Assembly: GCF_900104225.1 (NCBI RefSeq) | Contig: NZ_FNJK01000001.1 | Coordinates: 1-64,000, forward strand | Length of the DNA: 64,000 nt | From: Streptococcus equinus | GTDB lineage: Bacteria; Bacillota; Bacilli; Lactobacillales; Streptococcaceae | Direction: 5' to 3' | In this document: positions 51,262-62,027 of the stretch, one piece after another | Layout of the letters: every line of letters starts with the position of its first letter | Position numbering within the stretch: position 1 is the first letter of the stretch | The notes under the pieces: generated by a model | Told to the model about the DNA's origin: nothing | The model's database searches: none | The model's input: the letters and a program-made list of their open reading frames with translations, nothing else | Program-made: the position numbers and the translations under genes

Positions 51262-51880
51262 AAAACAACTTATATTAACAAGTTTTGTGATTGTTTTGCC
51301 AGCTTTGATTGGGGCATTTTTCTGGAAAGCTTTGCCAGAGCAAATACCAACCCATTTTGGAATTGATGGGCAGGCTGATGGCTATAGTAGCAAGCTTTTT
51401 ACCCTTGTTGCTTTCCCAATTTTATTTGTGCTTTTTCAGATCATCGCTTTAGCCTCACTTGAAAGGGTGTCTGTGAAAGTAACGGTTCCAGCTAAAATGA
51501 GAAAGTTCTATGCTTGGATTGTTCCAGCTTCAAGTTTCATTGTTCAAGGGTCAATTTATGCGAATGCTCTTGGCTGGGTGAAGAATAGTCCGACTCTTGT
51601 GACAGCTTTTTTGGGGATTATTTTTATAATCCTCGGAAATTATTTGCCAAAAACACATCGCAATCATACCATCGGTATTCGCATTCCTTGGACGTTGTCT
51701 GATGACAAAAATTGGCATAAGACACACCGCATGGCAGGTAAACTTTGGGTGCTTGGTGGTTTGCTTATCTTGCTTGAAAGTTTTATTCAAGTGGCTTTGC
51801 CTTACGTGATGGGAGTAGTCATTGCTATTATGATTATTGCGCCGATGATTTACTCTTTTCTTCTTAGTCGAAAAGCCTAA
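51248..51880 (+). CDS. sdpI: SdpI-family membrane protein (DUF1648)
   Basis: 210 residues, about six helices. DUF1648 segment LPEQIPTHFGIDGQADGYSSK and SdpI domain NHTIGIRIPWTLSDDKNWHKTHRMAGKLWV. In B. subtilis SdpI gives immunity to SdpC and signals to SdpR. Here it would either protect against a foreign SDP-like toxin or sense envelope stress. Translation starts within sdpR (overlap). A terminator includes its stop codon. Confidence 0.86.
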   Translation: MKMNKKQLILTSFVIVLPALIGAFFWKALPEQIPTHFGIDGQADGYSSKLFTLVAFPILFVLFQIIALASLERVSVKVTVPAKMRKFYAWIVPASSFIVQGSIYANALGWVKNSPTLVTAFLGIIFIILGNYLPKTHRNHTIGIRIPWTLSDDKNWHKTHRMAGKLWVLGGLLILLESFIQVALPYVMGVVIAIMIIAPMIYSFLLSRKA

Positions 51881-51902
51881 AAACTGACTTGCTTAGTTTT
51901 TT
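51879..51902 (+). terminator. sdpI terminator
   Basis: AAAAACTGA / TTAGTTTTT around CTTGC, overlapping the stop codon. Confidence 0.72.
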
Positions 51903-51961
51903 AGCTGTAAAATTGTTTAATTGTGTTATAATGATAGAACAAAATTAAAGGAGATATTGTG

Positions 51962-53623
51962 ATGAAAAAGACGGTATCCTATTGGTTAATAGCTTTATGG
52001 CTTTTAGTTATGCTAATCAGCTATTGGATTTTTTTACCGCCCATTAATATTTTTAGCATGGAATTTTGGCTTTTTGTTTTAGAGGGCTTGTGTTTAGCCT
52101 TTGGAGTCATTGCTTTGTTGTCTCTTGGTGGCAAAGTCCAACAAATAACATTCCAAGTGCCAGGTAGTCGTGCTCGAAAAGTAGTTTCAGCACCGAAACC
52201 AGCTTTTGGAAAAGCTTTGTCTGCTATCAGCTTTGCTATTGCGGCGATTTTACTTATTCTTGGTGCGTCAACTTTCCTTAACTCTCGTTTGTTTAGAGCA
52301 AAAAGTTATGCTAATGTAATCAAGGTCAAAGATGCTGATTTTACTTCTGATTTCCCAGAGACTGATATTTCTCACTTGGCTTTGCTTGACCGTTCATCAG
52401 CTAAGAAAATTGGTGACACTTATCTTGGAACCATTGATAAAGTCTCACAATTTGGTATTTCAGATGATTATCGTCAGGTTACAATTGGTGAGCAACCTTA
52501 CCGCGTCTCACCTCTAGAATACAAATCATTCTGGAAATGGTTTACCAACCATAAAGAAGGAATCGGCTATTACGTCAAGGTTAATCAGACAACAGGAAAA
52601 GCAGAATTAGTCAAGCTTGATAAAGGCATGAAATATTCTGATTCTGAATATTTCTTTAGCGATACCCTTCGCTATTTGCGTTTGAAATACCCAACGGTGA
52701 TTTTTGGAGATCCATCTTTTGAAGTGGATGACAAAGGAAATCCTTATTATGTTGCAACAACATATAAACCTAAGTTTATGTTGAGCTCAAACGACCCAAC
52801 AGGTGCTATTTTACTTAATGCGGTAACTGGTGAAACCAAACGTTATGATCTTAAAGACATTCCTGACTGGGTTGACCGTGTCTTTTCTGCTGATAATGTG
52901 ATTAGTCGTGTCGATGATTACTACACTTATCAAAAAGGTTTCTGGAATACAGTCTTTAGCCAAACAGGCGTTAAAAAGACAACGGATATCTATAACTATA
53001 TTTCTATTGGCTCTGATATCTATCTTTACACTGGTATTACCTCAGCAACTGCGGATTCTTCAAATCTTGGCTTTATTCTAGTCAATATGAGAACACGTGA
53101 AGTGACCAATTATAAATTAGCTTCAGCCACTGAATCAGCTGCACAAGAATCAGCTGAAGGAGAAGTTCAAGAAAAACATTATGAAGCGACAGCTCCAACT
53201 TTAGTTAAATTAGATGGCAAAGCTTACTATCTAATATCTCTTAAAGACGCCGCTGGTTTGGTTAAATCTTATGCCATTGTTGATGCTGAGGATTACCAAC
53301 AAGTAACGGTTGATAATGATATTGAGACCTTGATTGCTAAGTTCACAGATTCTGACACATCAGCTCTTTCTGGTGTTGTAAGTACTTCTGGCAAAGCTGA
53401 TAAAAAAGTGAAGGAAATTACAGGTGTTGTTGATAAATTGGCTAGCCAAATGATTTCTGGTTCAACGGTTTATTACATTTCTTCATCAGGAGAGATTTAT
53501 AAAGTTAAGGCAACAACTGATACCACAGACCAATTGCCTTTCCTTAGTGTTGGTGATCACTTCAAAGGTGAATTGCAAGATGATAATTTCTTAACTAAGT
53601 TTGAGATTACTAATGAAAAATAA
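51962..53623 (+). CDS. Membrane-anchored protein of unknown function with large extracellular domain
   Basis: 553 residues, family not recognised. Three N-terminal helices (about 8-27, 36-58, 83-105) precede a 440-residue outside region rich in beta-strand patterns with repeated lysine/threonine motifs (YYVKVNQTTGKAELVKL, TGAILLNAVTGETKRYDL), which looks PepSY-like to me but without certainty. The DKVSQFGISDDYRQVTIG and VGDHFKGELQDDNFLTKFEI segments have no active-site pattern. TTG/GTG codons precede; ATG 51962 has AAAGGAG at a suitable distance. Monocistronic with a terminator. Possibly a cell-surface sensor or wall-associated factor. Confidence 0.55.
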   Translation: MKKTVSYWLIALWLLVMLISYWIFLPPINIFSMEFWLFVLEGLCLAFGVIALLSLGGKVQQITFQVPGSRARKVVSAPKPAFGKALSAISFAIAAILLILGASTFLNSRLFRAKSYANVIKVKDADFTSDFPETDISHLALLDRSSAKKIGDTYLGTIDKVSQFGISDDYRQVTIGEQPYRVSPLEYKSFWKWFTNHKEGIGYYVKVNQTTGKAELVKLDKGMKYSDSEYFFSDTLRYLRLKYPTVIFGDPSFEVDDKGNPYYVATTYKPKFMLSSNDPTGAILLNAVTGETKRYDLKDIPDWVDRVFSADNVISRVDDYYTYQKGFWNTVFSQTGVKKTTDIYNYISIGSDIYLYTGITSATADSSNLGFILVNMRTREVTNYKLASATESAAQESAEGEVQEKHYEATAPTLVKLDGKAYYLISLKDAAGLVKSYAIVDAEDYQQVTVDNDIETLIAKFTDSDTSALSGVVSTSGKADKKVKEITGVVDKLASQMISGSTVYYISSSGEIYKVKATTDTTDQLPFLSVGDHFKGELQDDNFLTKFEITNEK

Positions 53624-53628
53624 GAGAT

Positions 53629-53657
53629 AAAGGCTGAGATGAAATTCTCAGCTTTTT
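53629..53657 (+). terminator. Terminator after 51962 gene
   Basis: AAGGCTGAGA / TCTCAGCTTT, six-base loop, T-run. Confidence 0.82.
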
Positions 53658-53761
53658 CTCGTGTGATTCATCATTTAACCTATAATCAGTTATAATTTTA
53701 TGTTATAATTAGGTGTTATCAATAAGGGAGTTTCATTAGCTCCTATTTGAAAGGAAAGAAA

Positions 53762-55762
53762 ATGACTAGTAAACAACCATTTTACATTACAACACCAATT
53801 TACTACCCATCAGGTAAGCTCCACATTGGTTCAGCTTATACTACAATCGCTTGTGACGTTTTGGCACGTTACAAACGTATGATGAACTATGATGTCTTTT
53901 ATTTGACAGGGCTTGATGAACACGGACAAAAAATCCAACAAAAAGCTGAAGAAGCAGGCATTACACCACAAGCTTACGTTGATGGTATGGCTGCTGATGT
54001 TAAAAAACTTTGGAAAATGCTTGATATCTCATATGATAAATTCATCCGTACAACTGATGATTACCACGAAAAAGTTGTTGCCGAAGTTTTTGAAAAATTG
54101 TTGGCACAAGATGATATTTATTTAGGTGAGTATTCTGGTTGGTACTCAGTTTCAGATGAAGAATTCTTTACAGAAAGCCAATTGGAAGAAGTATTCCGTG
54201 ATGAAAACGGTAAAGTTATCGGTGGTATCGCTCCTTCTGGACACGAAGTTGAGTGGGTTTCTGAAGAATCTTACTTCCTACGTCTTGGAAAATACGCTGA
54301 TCGCTTGGTAGAATTCTTCCATGCACACCCAGACTTCATCCAACCAGATGGTCGTATGAACGAAATCATTAAAAACTTCATTGAACCAGGTCTTGAAGAT
54401 TTGGCTGTCAGCCGTACATCATTTACATGGGGAGTTAAAGTTCCTTCAAATCCAAAACACGTTGTTTACGTATGGATTGATGCTCTTCTTAACTATGCAA
54501 CTGCCCTTGGTTATGGTCAAGAAGATCACGCAAACTTTGATAAATTCTGGAGTGGAACAGTCTTCCACATGGTTGGTAAAGATATCCTTCGTTTCCACTC
54601 AATTTACTGGCCAATTATGTTGATGATGTTAGACTTGAAATTGCCTGAACGCTTGATTGCCCACGGTTGGTTTGTCATGAAAGACGGTAAAATGTCTAAA
54701 TCTAAAGGTAATGTGGTTTACCCAGAAATGTTGGTAGAACGCTTTGGTCTTGATCCACTTCGTTATTACCTCATGCGTTCACTTCCTGTTGGTTCTGATG
54801 GAACATTTACACCGGAAGATTATGTTGGACGTATTAACTACGAATTAGCAAATGACCTTGGTAACCTTCTTAACCGTACAGTTGCCATGATTAATAAATA
54901 CTTTGGTGGTGATGTTCCAGCTTACGTTGAAAACGTCACAGAATTTGATGCTGATTTAGCTGCGCTTGTAGCAGAAAAAATCGCTGAATATCATAAACAA
55001 ATGAATGCCGTTGACTATCCACGTGCCCTTGATGCTGTGTGGAGCATTATTTCACGTACAAACAAATACATCGATGAAACAGCTCCTTGGGTGCTTGCTA
55101 AAGATGAAGCGAAACGTGATGAATTGGCAGCAGTAATGGCTCACTTGGCAGCTAGCCTTCGTGTGGTAGCTCACCTTATTCAACCATTTATGATGACAAC
55201 ATCAAATGCAATCATGGAACAACTTGGTCTTGGAAATAACTTTGACCTTGAAAATCTTACTTTAGCTGGTTTCCCAGAAGGTGTTAAAGTTGTTGCCAAA
55301 GGAACACCAATCTTCCCACGTCTTGATATGGAAGCTGAAATTGATTACATCAAAGCTAACATGGGCGCTGGCGCAGTCGTTGCAGAAGAAAAAGAATGGG
55401 ATCCAACTGAAGTAGAACTTAAAAACGAAAAGAAAGCTATCAAATTTGATGACTTTGACAAAGTTGAAATTCGTGTTGCTGAAGTCAAAGAAGTTTCTAA
55501 AGTTGAAGGTTCTGAAAAACTTCTTAAATTCCGTCTTGATGCTGGTGACGGCGAAGATCGTCAAATCCTTTCAGGAATTGCGAAATTCTATCCAAATGAA
55601 CAAGAATTAGTTGGTAAAAAATTGCAAATCGTTGCAAACTTGAAACCACGTAAAATGATGGGACTTGTCAGCCAAGGTATGATTCTTTCAGCTGAACATG
55701 ATGGAAACTTAACTGTTTTAACAGTTGATCCAAGCGTACCAAACGGTAGCCAAATCGGTTAA
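53762..55762 (+). CDS. metG: Methionyl-tRNA synthetase
   Basis: 666 residues. Class I synthetase: HIGH variant in [11 protein letters not shown] (about residues 18-28), KMSKSKGN in the Rossmann fold end, helical anticodon domain, and a C-terminal EMAP/Arc1p-like tRNA-binding domain (about 560-666, [27 protein letters not shown]). Start ATG 53762 after AAAGGAAAG; the in-frame TTG at 53747 lies before the ribosome binding site. A small GGGAG/GCTCC hairpin lies in the leader, but no T-box is seen. Confidence 0.95.
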   Translation: MTSKQPFYITTPIYYPSGKLHIGSAYTTIACDVLARYKRMMNYDVFYLTGLDEHGQKIQQKAEEAGITPQAYVDGMAADVKKLWKMLDISYDKFIRTTDDYHEKVVAEVFEKLLAQDDIYLGEYSGWYSVSDEEFFTESQLEEVFRDENGKVIGGIAPSGHEVEWVSEESYFLRLGKYADRLVEFFHAHPDFIQPDGRMNEIIKNFIEPGLEDLAVSRTSFTWGVKVPSNPKHVVYVWIDALLNYATALGYGQEDHANFDKFWSGTVFHMVGKDILRFHSIYWPIMLMMLDLKLPERLIAHGWFVMKDGKMSKSKGNVVYPEMLVERFGLDPLRYYLMRSLPVGSDGTFTPEDYVGRINYELANDLGNLLNRTVAMINKYFGGDVPAYVENVTEFDADLAALVAEKIAEYHKQMNAVDYPRALDAVWSIISRTNKYIDETAPWVLAKDEAKRDELAAVMAHLAASLRVVAHLIQPFMMTTSNAIMEQLGLGNNFDLENLTLAGFPEGVKVVAKGTPIFPRLDMEAEIDYIKANMGAGAVVAEEKEWDPTEVELKNEKKAIKFDDFDKVEIRVAEVKEVSKVEGSEKLLKFRLDAGDGEDRQILSGIAKFYPNEQELVGKKLQIVANLKPRKMMGLVSQGMILSAEHDGNLTVLTVDPSVPNGSQIG

Positions 55763-55785
55763 TTGTTGTCAGCATAGATAATAAA

Positions 55786-55831
55786 AATACTCAGTATCTA
55801 AAACTAATTTAGTTTGTAGATACTGGGTATT
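55786..55831 (+). terminator. Hairpin after metG (terminator without clear U-tract)
   Basis: AATACTCAGTATCTA / TAGATACTGGGTATT, fifteen pairs with one G-U; inner AAACTAA/TTAGTTT stem adds to it. No strong T-run follows, so its activity is uncertain. Confidence 0.55.
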
Positions 55832-55967
55832 TATGTTGCTCTTAAATGAAAAGAAAATTGAAAAGATACTGGAAATTCTGAAAATAAACCATTAATTTTC
55901 AATTAAGTTTTATTTGATATTTTTGGAGCGTAAAAAATAGAATTTTTTAGAATCGAGTTTTAATAAA

Positions 55968-57200
55968 ATGACGTTAAAAATATTATCGAGAGATGATTAT
56001 CAACAAATCACACTCTCATTTAAAGAACGTTCTTTCATGCAATCAGTCGAAATGGCTGATTTGCTTGAAAAGCGTGGCTTTGATATTACTTTTTTAGGTT
56101 TAGAAGCTGATGGAGCTATTCAAGTGGCAGGTGTTTTATACAGCATGCCAATGACCGGTGGGCTTCATATGGAAATTAATTCTGGACCAGCTTCAACAGA
56201 CACCGCTTATCTTTCAGAGTTTTATAGAGAATTAAAGGCTTATGCCAAGGCAAATGGTGCTTTTGAACTTATCGTTAAACCTTATGATACTTATCAAAGT
56301 TTTGATAGTCACGGAAAGCCAAATGATGATGAAAGACCAGGATTAATTACTTGTTTGACTGAGCTTGGTTATCATTTTGATGGGCTTCAAACAGGTTATC
56401 CTGGTGGTGAGCCTGATTGGCATTATGTGAAGGATTTGACAGGACTAGCACCAGAGACTTTGAAAAAATCCTTTAGTAAAAAAGGTCGTCCGCTAGTCAA
56501 TAAAACCAATTCATTTGGTATTAAAGTACGACGTTTGAAACGTGATGAGCTTTATATTTTTAAAGCCATTACCGCATCAACATCTGCTAGACGAGAATAC
56601 ACGGACAAACCTTTAGATTATTATGAAGCTTTTTACGATAGTTTTGGTGAGAATTGTGAATTCATGATTGCAACACTTAATTTCCAAGATTATCTTAAAA
56701 ATCTTCAGGACAGCTATGATAAGATTGCTGCTGAATTAGCTGTTTTAAATCAAAAAATCGCTAACGGCGTCAACTCAGCCAAAGTCAACAAACAAAAAGC
56801 ACAATTGGATAAGCAAATTGCAACTTTTGAAGTCCGAATCAATGAAGCTAAAGAATTAATTGCAAAACATGGCTCAGAAGATGTCGTGTTAGCAGGTAGC
56901 CTCTTTGTCTACACACCGCAAGAAGCTGTTTATCTTTTTAGTGGTTCATATACTGAATTTAACAAATTCTATGCTCCTGTTGCACTTCAAGAACACGTGA
57001 TGACAGAATCTTTGAAACGAGGAATTAATTTCTATACTTTCCTTGGTATTCAAGGAATTTTTGATGGTAGTGACGGTGTGTTACGTTTCAAACAAAACTT
57101 CAATGGCTACATTGTCCGCAAGATGGGAACATTCCGTTATTACCCACGCCCACTACTTCATAAAGTTGTAGCCTTAATCAAGAAAATCTTAAGACGATAA
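55968..57200 (+). CDS. FemX/MurM/MurN-type peptidoglycan branch aminoacyltransferase
   Basis: 410 residues of the FemABX family. Two GNAT-like halves (MTLKILSRDDYQQITLSFKERSFMQSVEMADLLEKRGF first; VVLAGSLFVYTPQEAVYLFSGSYTEFNKFYAPVALQEHVMTESLKRGINFYTFLGIQG later) flank a helical coiled-coil arm (about 240-305). It transfers an amino acid (serine or alanine) from tRNA to the lysine side chain of lipid II. Which position (MurM or MurN) is not decidable here. There is no Shine-Dalgarno close to the ATG (nearest GGAG is about 40 bases upstream); a TAGAAT sits 14 bases before, so the leader is short. Confidence 0.85.
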   Translation: MTLKILSRDDYQQITLSFKERSFMQSVEMADLLEKRGFDITFLGLEADGAIQVAGVLYSMPMTGGLHMEINSGPASTDTAYLSEFYRELKAYAKANGAFELIVKPYDTYQSFDSHGKPNDDERPGLITCLTELGYHFDGLQTGYPGGEPDWHYVKDLTGLAPETLKKSFSKKGRPLVNKTNSFGIKVRRLKRDELYIFKAITASTSARREYTDKPLDYYEAFYDSFGENCEFMIATLNFQDYLKNLQDSYDKIAAELAVLNQKIANGVNSAKVNKQKAQLDKQIATFEVRINEAKELIAKHGSEDVVLAGSLFVYTPQEAVYLFSGSYTEFNKFYAPVALQEHVMTESLKRGINFYTFLGIQGIFDGSDGVLRFKQNFNGYIVRKMGTFRYYPRPLLHKVVALIKKILRR

Positions 57201-57202
57201 CC

Positions 57203-57227
57203 AAAACGAGCCTAGGTGCTCGTTTTT
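57203..57227 (+). terminator. Terminator after FemX-type gene
   Basis: AAAACGAGC / GCTCGTTTT around CTAGGT, T-run. Confidence 0.88.
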
Positions 57228-57264
57228 TGGTATACTAGTGGTATTAATTATCAAGGAGAGAAAA

Positions 57265-57501
57265 ATGACTTTTGAAGAAATTTTGCCTGGTTTGAAGGCT
57301 AAGAAAAAATATGTACGTACTGGTTGGGGAGGGGCTGAAAATTATGTTCAGCTTTTTGATACTCTTGAACAAGATGGTGTGGCATTACCAGTGACACCAT
57401 ACTTTTTGATCAATGTGTCAGGAGAAGGTGAAGGTTTTTCAATGTGGTCACCAACTCCGTGTGATGTCCTAGCTACTGACTGGGTTGAAGTAAATGACTA
57501 A
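57265..57501 (+). CDS. DUF2829/Tad2-like protein (Thoeris anti-defence family)
   Basis: 78 residues. The pattern TFEEILPGLKAKKKYVRTGWGG at the start, a middle GEG turn, and WSPTPCDVLATDWVEV at the end is that of DUF2829, the fold of Tad2. Phage Tad2 binds cyclic ADP-ribose-type signals made by Thoeris ThsB and so blocks ThsA activation. Here the gene is chromosomal and overlaps an SDR gene by eight bases, with no phage genes in view, so its ligand may differ. ATG 57265 follows CAAGGAG; GTG 57238 is too early. Confidence 0.82.
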   Translation: MTFEEILPGLKAKKKYVRTGWGGAENYVQLFDTLEQDGVALPVTPYFLINVSGEGEGFSMWSPTPCDVLATDWVEVND

Positions 57502-58192
57502 GGTACTTATTACAGGTGTCAGCTCAGGGATTGGGCTTGCTCAAGCACGACTTTTTTTAGAAAATGGCTGTGCGGTATACGGCGTTGATAAATCACAAGC
57601 GCCTGAGATTCAAAATGAAAACTTTCATTTCCTACAGTTAGATTTGACGACGGATTTAGCTGCGCTCTACGATTTTGTATCAGATGTGGATATCTTGTGC
57701 AATACCGCAGGAATTCTTGATGCTTACAAACCTTTGCTTGAAGTGTCAGATGATGAATTAGAAGGTGTTTTTCAAACAAATTTTTTTGCAACGGTTAAAA
57801 TCACACGTCATTATCTAGCCAAAATGGTTGAAAGACAATCAGGTATTATCATTAACATGTGTTCGATTGCTTCATTTATTGCAGGTGGGGGCGGAGCAGC
57901 TTACACAGCTAGTAAGCATGCACTTGCAGGTTTCACGCGCCAGCTTGCTCTTGACTATGCTAAAGATAAGATTCAAGTTTTTGGTATTGCACCGGGAGCA
58001 GTCAAAACAGCCATGACAGCTAGCGATTTTGAACCAGGTGGTTTAGCTGATTGGGTAGCTCAAGAAACACCAATCGGGCGTTGGAGTAATCCTGAGGAAA
58101 TCGCTGACTTGACAGGATTTTTAGCCTCAGGAAAAGCCACATCTATGCAAGGCGAAATCGTTAAAATTGATGGCGGCTGGAGTTTGAAGTAG
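57494..58192 (+). CDS. SDR-family oxidoreductase (FabG-like)
   Basis: 232 residues. Rossmann fold with TGVSSGIG, NTAG (NNAG variant), catalytic serine in MCSIASF and YxxxK as AYTASKHA. The substrate is unknown; FabG-like proteins reduce 3-oxoacyl or sugar alcohols. It overlaps the Tad2-like gene by eight bases, so translationally coupled. The pairing hints that the Tad2-like protein binds a related nucleotide cofactor metabolite, but that is inference. Confidence 0.83.
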   Translation: MTKVLITGVSSGIGLAQARLFLENGCAVYGVDKSQAPEIQNENFHFLQLDLTTDLAALYDFVSDVDILCNTAGILDAYKPLLEVSDDELEGVFQTNFFATVKITRHYLAKMVERQSGIIINMCSIASFIAGGGGAAYTASKHALAGFTRQLALDYAKDKIQVFGIAPGAVKTAMTASDFEPGGLADWVAQETPIGRWSNPEEIADLTGFLASGKATSMQGEIVKIDGGWSLK

Positions 58193-58201
58193 AGGCATAA
58201 A

Positions 58202-58278
58202 AAGGAGGCTTCAAAATGAAGAGGAGAAAACCATAGTGGAAATTTCTGTCAAACGGATTGTAAGAAGTAAGACAGAAA
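58202..58278 (+). other. Leader with micro-ORF and inverted repeat before ASCH gene
   Basis: AAAGGAGG (58201-58208) precedes ATG 58216 of a six-codon frame, MKRRKP, ending TAG. TTTCTGTC (58243-58250) and GACAGAAA (58271-58278) form a perfect eight-base inverted repeat whose right arm overlaps the ASCH gene ribosome binding site AAAGGAG (58276-58282), so translation could be controlled. Confidence 0.4.
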
Positions 58279-58289
58279 AGGAGATAACC

Positions 58290-58733
58290 ATGAACGCACA
58301 AGAACTATGGAATGAATACAAGCAAATCAATCCCTCAATTGGTGATGACATTGATGCTTGGCAGTTTGGAGCACAGCCAGATTTATTAGCGAAATTGGTT
58401 TTAGATGGGACAAAAACAGCTACTGCTTCGGCTTATGAGTTGTATGCAGTTGACAATGATCAGCTACCTGAAGTTGGTTCCTATGATGTGGTATTAGACA
58501 GCAAAGACCAAGCAGTTTGCATTATTCAGATTAAAAAAGTTTCTGTGGTACCATTTGATGAGGTTTCTGCAGAACACGCATTTAAAGAAGGAGAAGGCGA
58601 TAAGTCACTTGCTTATTGGCGAGCTGTTCATAAAGATTTTTTCAAACCTTATTATGACGAATTCGGTTTAAGCTTCAGTGGAAAAAGTCCAATTGTTTTA
58701 GAAGAATTTGAAGTTGTTTATCCCGCACCATAG
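58290..58733 (+). CDS. ASCH domain protein
   Basis: 147 residues. ASCH (PUA-like) RNA-binding fold: DAWQFGAQPDLLAKLVLDGTKTATASAYELY with the GxKxxT motif (GTKTAT), and the GEGDKSLAYWRAVH segment. ASCH proteins may bind RNA or hydrolyse N4-acetylcytidine; YqfB-type activity is possible but not shown. ATG 58290 is chosen over an earlier GTG (58236) because AAAGGAG directly precedes it. Confidence 0.78.
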   Translation: MNAQELWNEYKQINPSIGDDIDAWQFGAQPDLLAKLVLDGTKTATASAYELYAVDNDQLPEVGSYDVVLDSKDQAVCIIQIKKVSVVPFDEVSAEHAFKEGEGDKSLAYWRAVHKDFFKPYYDEFGLSFSGKSPIVLEEFEVVYPAP

Positions 58734-58815
58734 TATGAGAATTACTTGTTATAGTATCAGTTAATGAAGTGAAGTTATGCTAAACTTTGCTTAGAAGACC
58801 TATAGGAGGAACTCC

Positions 58816-59778
58816 ATGAAATTAGCTATTTTAGGAACAGGAAAAATTGTTGATGAAGTGTTGCCTGTTTTAAAGGAAATTAATGGTATTGACTTAGTCG
58901 CTATTTTATCGACACCACGTAGCCTTACAAAGGCTCAAGAATTAGCAGAAGTCTATGCTATCAATCAAGCAAGTAGTGATTATGATAGCATTTTGGCAAA
59001 TCCAGAAGTAGATACCGTTTATGTAGCACTTCCTAATCATTTGCATTATGACTATGCTAAAAAGGCTTTGCTTGCTGGAAAACACGTCATCTGTGAAAAG
59101 CCATTTACGTTGACATTAGCGGAATTTGAAGATTTGGCAAAAATTGCAGAGCAAAAAAATCGCATTTTGCTAGAAGCAATTACTAACCAGTACTTAGGAA
59201 ATTTTGCTTCGATTAAGGCGAATCTTGCAAAACTAGGGGATATTAAAATTGTTGAGTGTAACTATTCTCAATATTCTTCACGCTACGATGCCTTCAAACG
59301 AGGAGAAATTGCACCAGCTTTTGACCCTAAAAAAGGTGGCGGAGCTCTTCGTGATTTGAACATCTATAACATTCACTTAGTCGTTGGTTTATTTGGCAAA
59401 CCTGAGAAAGTATTTTATTTACCAAACATAGAACGTGATGTGGATACGTCAGGTGTCTTAGTTATGGATTATGGCAAGTTTAAAGCAGTTTGTATTGGTG
59501 CTAAAGATTGTGGTGCAGATATTAAATCAACCATTCAGGGAGATAAAGGCTCAATCGCTGTCTTAGGTGCGACAAATACCTTACCAGAATTAGCCCTTAC
59601 CTTGAATAATCAAAATATGACAATGATTAATGAAAATTCACTTAACCACCGCATGCATGATGAATTTGTAGCTTTCCAAGCAATCATCGAACATGAAGAT
59701 ATGACTGCGACTAAACTAGCACTTGATCATAGCCGTTTGGTGATGGAAGTTTTGGACCAAGCTGTCAATAGCTTGTAA
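58816..59778 (+). CDS. Gfo/Idh/MocA-family oxidoreductase
   Basis: 320 residues. N-terminal Rossmann ILGTGKIVDEVLPVL, EKPFTLT dinucleotide/catalytic motif (residues about 94-100), and C-terminal alpha/beta domain. Reduces a sugar or related polyol with NAD(P). Substrate unknown. TAGGAGGA before ATG. Possibly transcribed with the preceding ASCH gene; a hairpin at 59819-59878 then separates it from glmU. Confidence 0.85.
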   Translation: MKLAILGTGKIVDEVLPVLKEINGIDLVAILSTPRSLTKAQELAEVYAINQASSDYDSILANPEVDTVYVALPNHLHYDYAKKALLAGKHVICEKPFTLTLAEFEDLAKIAEQKNRILLEAITNQYLGNFASIKANLAKLGDIKIVECNYSQYSSRYDAFKRGEIAPAFDPKKGGGALRDLNIYNIHLVVGLFGKPEKVFYLPNIERDVDTSGVLVMDYGKFKAVCIGAKDCGADIKSTIQGDKGSIAVLGATNTLPELALTLNNQNMTMINENSLNHRMHDEFVAFQAIIEHEDMTATKLALDHSRLVMEVLDQAVNSL

Positions 59779-59809
59779 TCTATAAAAATAAGCCTATTAC
59801 TTATAATTG

Positions 59810-59886
59810 TGATATAATGGAGTAGCTTGTGTAAGTTGATGAAAGAGTCTATCTTTGATTAACTTGCAAATCTACTCTATTTTTTT
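59810..59886 (+). promoter_or_regulatory. glmU promoter overlapping a long hairpin and U-tract
   Basis: Extended -10 TG-A-TATAAT (hexamer 59813-59818). Directly behind it, GAGTAG (59820-59825) pairs with CTACTC (59872-59877), AAGTT (59833-59837) with AACTT (59861-59865), and AAAGA (59842-59846) with TCTTT (59852-59856), followed by T7. The full stem forms only in readthrough from the upstream gene, because glmU transcripts start near 59825. Confidence 0.5.
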
Positions 59887-59888
59887 AA

Positions 59889-61286
<1,398 letters not shown>

Positions 61287-61313
61287 TTTTTTGTGCTAAA
61301 TCAAGGCATGATG

Positions 61314-61350
61314 AAAAGAGGATGAAATATTTTTAGTTCACCCTCTTTTT
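61314..61350 (+). terminator. glmU terminator
   Basis: AAAAGAGG-A-TGAA / TTCA-C-CCTCTTTT, ten-base loop, T-run. Confidence 0.82.
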
Positions 61351-61475
61351 ATATTTTTTAGAAAAATTAAGTAGATTTCATAGATATTTCATGACTTTAA
61401 GCGTATTGGAATAGCAATTCTGAATACTTTGTAGTAAAATTTAATGTGGAAATATTTTTAGGGAGATTGCTTAGT

Positions 61476-62024
61476 ATGGATTTTGAAGAAAAAACGCTCA
61501 AGCGAACAGAGATTTTTGATGGGCATGTTATTAAAGTTGTTGTCGATGATGTTGAATTGCCAAATAATCTTGGACAAGCGAAACGTGAATTGATTTTTCA
61601 CCGTGGAGCGGTAGCTGTTTTAGCTATAACTGATGACAATAAAATTATTTTGGTTAAACAATATCGTAAGGCGATTGAAAAAGTTTCTTATGAAATCCCT
61701 GCAGGTAAGCTCGAAATTGGCGAAAATGGCTCTGAAGAAGATGCCGCTGCGCGTGAATTAGAAGAGGAAACAGGATATTCTGGCGATTTAAAACAAATTC
61801 ATGAGTTTTACACAGCCATTGGTTTTTGCAATGAAAAAATTAAGCTTTATCAAGCGACTCATTTGCAAAAAGTACCAAATCCACGACCACAAGATGATGA
61901 TGAAGTTTTAGAGATTCTTGAATTAAGCTACCAAGAATGTATGGATTTGGTCAAATCTGGAGCAATCGAAGATGCTAAAACAATCATAGCCCTTCAATAT
62001 TATGCTCTGCATTTTGGAGGATAA
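61476..62024 (+). CDS. nudF: NUDIX hydrolase, ADP-ribose pyrophosphatase type
   Basis: 182 residues. Nudix box GKLEIGENGSEEDAAARELEEETGYSG with the GX5EX7REXXEEXG pattern, preceded by VVDDVELPNNLGQAKRELIFHRGAVAVLA. Likely hydrolyses ADP-ribose or a related nucleoside diphosphate. Start at ATG 61476 after AGGGAG; the frame open from 61446 lacks support. macP begins four bases after its stop with GGAGG upstream, so they form an operon. Confidence 0.85.
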   Translation: MDFEEKTLKRTEIFDGHVIKVVVDDVELPNNLGQAKRELIFHRGAVAVLAITDDNKIILVKQYRKAIEKVSYEIPAGKLEIGENGSEEDAAARELEEETGYSGDLKQIHEFYTAIGFCNEKIKLYQATHLQKVPNPRPQDDDEVLEILELSYQECMDLVKSGAIEDAKTIIALQYYALHFGG

Positions 62025-62027
62025 AAA

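Noticed and set aside
53701..53761. T-box riboswitch before metG
   Set aside because: The leader is too short and contains no T-box sequence; only a small GGGAG/GCTCC hairpin.
57201..58192. Prophage remnant around the Tad2-like gene
   Set aside because: No integrase, structural or lysis gene is visible; neighbours are metabolic and the local base composition is normal.
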